Shown: positions 59,383 through 64,000 of the stretch, piece by piece | Layout of the letters: each line of letters opens with the position of its first letter | Position numbering within the stretch: the first letter of the stretch is position 1 | Assembly (NCBI GenBank): GCA_963778025.1 | Contig: CAVZTA010000003.1 | Span: forward strand, 62,001-126,000 | Direction: 5' to 3' | DNA: 64,000 nt | From: CAVZTA01 sp963778025 | GTDB lineage: Bacteria; Chloroflexota; Limnocylindria; Limnocylindrales; CSP1-4 | Translations under genes and position numbers: made by a program | Notes under the pieces: model-generated | Seen by the model: only the letters and a program-made list of their open reading frames with translations | Told to the model about the DNA's origin: nothing | Databases searched by the model: none

Positions 59383-61648
59383 TCAGCCGCCCGGTGACGG
59401 CGAGAGCCGCCAGTCGGCGTCGCCCACGGCGGTGAGCGTCAGCGCGGTGAGGTGGCCCTTGGCGACGAGCGCGCGACGGACCCGGACCATGGCCTCGCCG
59501 AACGTGGCCACCCCGCCGGCGGCCAGGGCCGGATCCTCGGCGGTCTTCCGGAGCTCCTCGAGCAGCGCCACGGCGACCGGCGCGGCGGTCTCGCCGAGGA
59601 CGGGCGCGATCGTCCCGACGACCACCGCCGCCCCGACGTCACGGACCCGTGCGATGTAGGACTCGGGCTCGGCGCGGCCGTCGGCGGTGTCGCAGCCGAG
59701 CATCAGCACCATCGGCGCATCCTCCGGCTTGCGCTTCACGAACCGGGGCACCAGCTGCACCCGGAGGCACTGGCTGCCGGCGCCGTCCGGACCGATCTCG
59801 AGCGCGCTCGTGCCCTGGACGGTGACCGTGTGCGAGAGGAGCACGAGGAGCGGCGGGCCGTCCTTGTCGATCGCCGCGACCCATTCCTTCCAGGTCTTCG
59901 CGGCCACGGTCTGCTTGTGCGTCATCCGCTCGAGCGCCTTGACCACGAGCTTGCTCTGACCCTCGACGCCCAGGTCGACGCGGTCGCTCCACGCGACGAC
60001 GGCGTGCGTGAGCGCGTCGAGCGCGGGCCGCTCGGCGCGTGACCTCCGCGCGGATCGCGAAGTCCCTGTCCTTCAGCGCATCGTCGTCCCGGGTGCCCAC
60101 CACCTGGCGCTCGACGACCTTGCGCAGCGCCCAGAAGCCGATCGGGCAGACGACGCTGGACGTGCCGGGCAGGTCGCCATCCGGGTGGTTCGCCGGGTCG
60201 CAGCGGCCGTCGCGCAGCGCCTTCCTGGCGTTCGCGCACAGTCCCGCGTCGAGCGTCGGCGCGGGGAGGTCGTAGATGAACTCGACCGGGATGAACGCCT
60301 CGGTGTCGGTCACCACGACCTGGATCCGGTCCAGCGGGGCACCGGGACGGGCGTCCTCCAGCGGCTTGCCGACGAGGTCGTACAGATCGCGGCCCTGGAA
60401 CGCGAGCTGGCGGAGCAGCGCCACGGAGGCATCGGCGGTCAGTCCAGCTGTGAACGACGCGGCGTCATCGGCGAGCTTGCGGAGCGCGGTCCGGATCCGG
60501 TCCGCGATGGGTCCGAGCACCTTGTCGTCGAAGGCGAGCGGCGTCCCGTCGGTGAACCCAGCCGCGCCCGGGCCGTCCTTGCCCCCGCGCGCGACGACCG
60601 CCGCATCGAACGGCTGGCGCTCCTCGATGCCGGCGGTCCCCGGGCGGATCGCCTCGAACCGGAAGGTCGCCTCGAAGCCGGGCGGGACGTTCGTGGGGTC
60701 CTGGAGGCAGAACGCTGACAGCGTCGCCGCCTGCAGCGCTCGATTGGCGTGCAGCACGGTGACCATCGCGTCGACCTTCTGGCCCGCCGCCGGGGCGTCG
60801 AAGGTGAACGTGGCCGTTTCGCTGGGGCCCTCCGGCGGCAGCTTGATCGGCTGGGTCTGCGCCACGTGGAGGCTCGGGATCTGGAACAGGACCGTCAGGT
60901 CGTGGGTGCCCGCCTCGAGCTGGGCGTCGATGGACGCGCCCTTGTCGGGGCCGACGGCGGCCAGCATGGAGTCGTCGCGGACGACGTCGATGAGGACGGC
61001 GATCTCGTTCGGGGCGTCGGCGCGGAAGGCTCTCCGATGGTCGGTCAGCGACGTGTCCGGGTCGCCGATCGCGGCCTGGAGCCAGCGCGGCTCGTCCGGC
61101 GCCGGTGGCTTCGCGTGCTGGCCGCCGTTCGCAGTGGGCTCGTCCTCGCCCGCGGTGGCCTCGACGGGCTCGTCGAGGCCGAGGCTGCCCTCATCCGGTT
61201 CGGCCCCGACGGCTGCCTCCTCGCCGCCGTCGCCCAGGCCCGTGAGCGGCTCGCCGCGGAGCCACGGAGCCCTGTCCACCAGGATGGCCAGCTCGTTTCC
61301 CAGCCCCCGGCGCTCGGCGGGCGAGATCGCGTCGAGCCGCGCGACCAGGTCATCCTGCGGCAGCTGACTCAGGACCCATTCCACCAGGAACGGGGTGGTG
61401 GGATCGAGGTGCACGCGCCACAGGTCGAGCAGCGAATCGAGGTCGACGTCGGTGATGCCTTCCGCGAGCAGCTCCTCCGACACGGCGAAGTGCAGCGGCT
61501 CGGCGCCGGATCGCTCGTCGGCAAGCCGGACGAGGGCGGTGATCCACGCCTCTGGTCCCAGCTCCTGCCGGAGCTCCGCCGCGGCGTCGCGATCCAGGGA
61601 CGTGGCGCCCGCAGGCAGCAATCGCTCGAATGACTCGACGGTTCCCAC
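59383..61648 (-). CDS. CHAT-domain (caspase-like) protease, one frameshift
   Basis: From the GTG at 61648 (GGGAGG before it) the protein has an all-helical N-domain (1-135), an acidic linker (135-185), a beta-rich middle region (190-330; GTHDLTVLFQIPSL, FRFEAIRPG) and the start of a CHAT domain (IQVVVTDTEAFIPVEFIYDL). Near 60039 one extra base shifts the frame. The next frame supplies the catalytic His in VLLSHTVTVQG and Cys in VLMLGCDTADG, then VVGTIAPVLGETAAPVAVALLEEL. About 755 residues joined. CHAT proteases act in several bacterial immune and cell-death systems, usually cleaving a partner after sensing. The neighbour is an MBL hydrolase. Confidence 0.8.
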
Positions 61649-61872
61649 CCCGCGCCTCCCCGTGCGTCTCGGGCAAGGCTACGCCAGTCGCGTCCGGCTT
61701 GACATCCCCCGCGGGACGCCCGCGATCGGGCCGGAATCGGCGTTCGTGGGCAGCCTCGATGCCCAGCAGACAGCGATCAGACCGAATCAGCCTCTCACGA
61801 CCCCCATGTCGCGCTGCTCGTCGGGATCTGCTGTCCAGCAGGCAGCGGGGCCACTCGGCGCGAGGGGCGACC

Positions 61873-63366
61873 TCAGCTCAGGTCGACGAAGACGTTCTTG
61901 ACCTCGGTGTAGAGCTCGAGCGCATGCATGCCCAGCTCGCGGCCGACACCCGACATCTTGTAGCCGCCGAACGGCGCCTCGGTATGGACGGACGAGTTCG
62001 AGTTCACCGAGATCACGCCCGCCTGCATGCCCTTGGCGACTCGCAGCGCCTTGCCGATGTCGCGTGACCAGACCGAGCCGCTGAGCCCGTAGGGCGTGTC
62101 GTTCGCGATGCGCAGCGCGTCCGCCTCGTCGTCGAACGGGATCACCGTCACGACCGGCCCGAAGATCTCCTCGCGCACGATCCGTGCGTCGGGCGCGACG
62201 CCGTCGAACACCGTGGGCTCGATCCACGCGCCCTCGGATCCGAACCCGTCGCCGTCCGGGATGCCCCCGCCCACGACGATCGAGCCGCCCTCCGCGCGCC
62301 CGATCTCGATGTAGTCGAGCACCCGCTCGCGCTGCTTCAGCGAGACCATCGGCCCGACCTCGGTCGCCTGGTCCATCGGGTCGCCGACCTTCACGTTCCG
62401 CGTGGCCTCCGCGAACAGCTCCACGACGCGCTCGTGCACGGACCGCTCGACGAGGATCCGCGACCGCGCGCAGCAGTCCTGGCCGCAGTTGTCGAACACC
62501 GAGTACGGCGACTCCCGCGCGAACCGCTCGAGGTCGGCGTCCGCGAACACGATGTTGGGGCTCTTGCCGCCGAGCTCGAGGGAGATCTTCTTCACGTTGG
62601 CCGAGGCGAGCCGCATGATCTCCTGGCCGGTCGTCGTCTCGCCCGTGAACGCGACCTTGCCGATGCCCTCGTGGGCCGCCATCGACGCGCCCGCGGTGCC
62701 GCCCGGGCCCGTGATCACGTTGAGGACGCCCTTCGGGATGCCCGCCTCGAGCGCCAGCTCCCCGACGCGCAGCGCGGTGAGCGGCGTGAGCGAGGCCGGC
62801 TTGAGGATCGCGGTGTTGCCCGCCGCGAGCGCCGGGCCCAGCTTCCACGAGGCCATCAGCAGCGGGAAGTTCCACGGGACGATGAGCCCGACGACCCCGA
62901 TGGGCTCGCGGAGCGTGAAGTCGAGGCCGGGCTTCGACACCGGGATCGTCTCGCCGAAGAGCTTGTTCGCCGCGCCCGCGTAGTAGTCGAACACGAACGA
63001 TGCGCCGACGATCTCGCCGGTCGAGCCGCTGATCGGCTTGCCGACGTTGCGCGTCTCGAGCTCGGCGAGCTCCTTCGAGTGGTCCCGGATGAGCTGCGCG
63101 AACTTCGCCAGCGTCCGGCCGCGCTTCGTGGCCGGCCAGGTCGCCCAGCCCTTCGGATCGTCGAAGGCGCGCCGAGCCGCGTCGACCGCCCGATCCACGT
63201 CGGGCTTGCCACCCAGCGGCGCCGTCGCGATGACCCGCCCCGTGGCCGGGTTCACGACATCGAACGTCCGACCCTCCGCGGCGTCGACCAGCTCGCCCCC
63301 GATCACCATCCGCGCGGTCGTGACCTCGTCGGCGTCGGAAGAGCGGGTGGACGGCTCGGTGGTCAT
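61873..63366 (-). CDS. NAD(P)-dependent aldehyde dehydrogenase (betaine-aldehyde/succinate-semialdehyde type)
   Basis: This 497-residue enzyme of the ALDH superfamily has PWNFPLLMASWKLGPALAAGNT near residue 150, the catalytic Glu in KKISLELGGKSPN near 255 and the catalytic Cys in DNCGQDCCARSR near 289. The C-terminal APFGGYKMSGVGRELGMHALELYTEVKNVFVDL is typical of betaine-aldehyde and related dehydrogenases. Betaine aldehyde would connect with the betaine degradation genes 22 kb away, but the substrate cannot be fixed by motif. It is monocistronic. The 224-base gap before it (61649-61872) shows only a weak CTGCTG/CAGCAG inverted repeat near 61826. Confidence 0.9.
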   Translation of the reverse strand: MTTEPSTRSSDADEVTTARMVIGGELVDAAEGRTFDVVNPATGRVIATAPLGGKPDVDRAVDAARRAFDDPKGWATWPATKRGRTLAKFAQLIRDHSKELAELETRNVGKPISGSTGEIVGASFVFDYYAGAANKLFGETIPVSKPGLDFTLREPIGVVGLIVPWNFPLLMASWKLGPALAAGNTAILKPASLTPLTALRVGELALEAGIPKGVLNVITGPGGTAGASMAAHEGIGKVAFTGETTTGQEIMRLASANVKKISLELGGKSPNIVFADADLERFARESPYSVFDNCGQDCCARSRILVERSVHERVVELFAEATRNVKVGDPMDQATEVGPMVSLKQRERVLDYIEIGRAEGGSIVVGGGIPDGDGFGSEGAWIEPTVFDGVAPDARIVREEIFGPVVTVIPFDDEADALRIANDTPYGLSGSVWSRDIGKALRVAKGMQAGVISVNSNSSVHTEAPFGGYKMSGVGRELGMHALELYTEVKNVFVDLS

Positions 63367-63435
63367 GGCGACGACCTCGGGTGCGGGCAGCGATGGGGGT
63401 CGGCGAACGGGCTCGACCGGGAAGGTCGGCGGATT

Positions 63436-64000
63436 CTAGCCCGACGTCCCCACATCCCCGATCGACGGCGCAAGCGGTGATGGCGCGCCGTATGCGTCGC
63501 GCCGAAGCCCGACGACGATCGCGTTGAGCTCCGCGCTCGAGACACCCATCCGCTGGAGCGCCGTCCGACCCAGCTCGAACGCCGCCTCCGCCTCCGGGTC
63601 GGCGACCCGGCGCGCCCCGATCCCCAGCAGCTCCGTGATCTCGTGGCGGCCGCGTGCCCGGGCGGCGATCGTCAGCCGGGGCGAGATCCGTCGGGCGCGC
63701 TCGGTGGCGAGGCGCGCCGTGAGGTGATCGCCGATCGTGATCACGAGGACCGGCGCCCGGTCGAGCTCGCAGCGGCGGAGGATCTCCGGGTTGGCCGCGT
63801 CGCCGAAGAGCGTCTCGGCGCCCAGCTTCACGACCTCCTCGAGCGCCCGCTGATCCCGGTCGACGACGAGACAGGCGAACCCGCGCATGCGCACGGCGCG
63901 CACGACGATCCGCCCGACACGCCCCGCGCCCAGGACGACGATCCGGCGCCGCGGCGTCGCCGCGTCCGCGGTCAGGGCGCGCTCGCCGCGTGTGCCCGTA
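63436..64000 (-). CDS. TrkA-N/RCK-domain protein, N-terminus outside window
   Basis: The frame reads through the window edge. Near 63960 the Rossmann start IVVLGAGRVGRIVVRAVRMRG appears, followed by CLVVDRDQRALEEVVKLGAETLFGDAANPEILRRC, LVITIGDHLTARLATERAR and IAARARGRHEITELLGIGARRVADPEAEAAFELGRTAL, a complete RCK-N domain. Such C-terminal domains regulate K+ channels or KefB-type K+/H+ antiporters by binding NAD(H). Whether membrane helices precede it lies outside the window. The final 30 residues are not conserved. Confidence 0.85.
   Translation of the reverse strand, partial: TGTRGERALTADAATPRRRIVVLGAGRVGRIVVRAVRMRGFACLVVDRDQRALEEVVKLGAETLFGDAANPEILRRCELDRAPVLVITIGDHLTARLATERARRISPRLTIAARARGRHEITELLGIGARRVADPEAEAAFELGRTALQRMGVSSAELNAIVVGLRRDAYGAPSPLAPSIGDVGTSG

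Noticed and set aside
61649..61872. Inverted CTGCTG/CAGCAG motif as an attachment site or operator
   Set aside because: Six-base arms are too short and no integrase or regulator is near.

Overview
The window is very GC-rich, compactly coded bacterial DNA with many 1-8 base gene overlaps (ATGA, GTGA and one CTGA junction) and promoters with TAGACT-like -10 boxes. Non-pyrrolysine MttB corrinoid demethylation, heterotetrameric sarcosine oxidase, the CysO/CysM/Mec cysteine route and SufU-type Fe-S assembly together suggest a heterotrophic, high-GC, aerobic or facultative bacterium. A Chloroflexota lineage of the Limnocylindria type is my best guess and a deep actinobacterial lineage the alternative; this placement is inference. 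No rRNA, tRNA, CRISPR array, transposase or phage gene was seen.

Layout. 1-6 kb: a truncated HTH-GAF sensor, a LOG-family nucleotide hydrolase, a lipoprotein, then an Rrf2/IscR-like regulator with sufC and sufS. 6.3-12.6 kb: a META-domain lipoprotein and a PotABCD-like ABC transporter operon ending in an FAD oxidoreductase. 12.9-16.5 kb: sufU, then a rhodanese-E1 enzyme, CysO-type sulfur carrier, CysM-type synthase and JAMM peptidase, i.e. cysteine synthesis from a protein thiocarboxylate. 17.4-39.6 kb: a large methylamine/C1 region. It holds dimethylglycine oxidase, a glycine betaine ABC transporter with a fused double permease, soxBDAG, an IclR regulator, and a corrinoid protein - DUF1638 - virulence-factor-domain protein - methyl-THF methyltransferase - RACo-like activator - MttB - MetF-like operon. 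Read together these could import glycine betaine, remove the first methyl through cobalamin, remove the next two oxidatively to give glycine, and pass the C1 units to tetrahydrofolate.

39.6-64 kb: a cupin lipoprotein, GNAT protein, TPM-domain protein, acetate kinase, a three-gene ECF vitamin/nucleoside-type transporter next to a nucleoside hydrolase, a DAC-like (diadenylate-cyclase-fold) protein with a degenerate GGDEF protein and a KamB-like 16S rRNA methyltransferase, a GrpB-PurK fusion with PurE, a Nudix hydrolase, an M23 peptidase behind a structured leader, a metallo-beta-lactamase/CHAT-protease pair, an aldehyde dehydrogenase and a truncated TrkA-N protein.

Two patterns cut across the window. 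(1) At least eleven otherwise well-conserved genes are broken by single-base frameshifts, most restored by deleting one base. This is more likely uncorrected sequencing error than decay, so those genes are annotated across the break. (2) Regulatory architecture recurs: an IscR type-1-like 25-bp palindrome in front of both suf loci, near-leaderless promoters, and three copies of a roughly 165-bp palindromic intergenic element.
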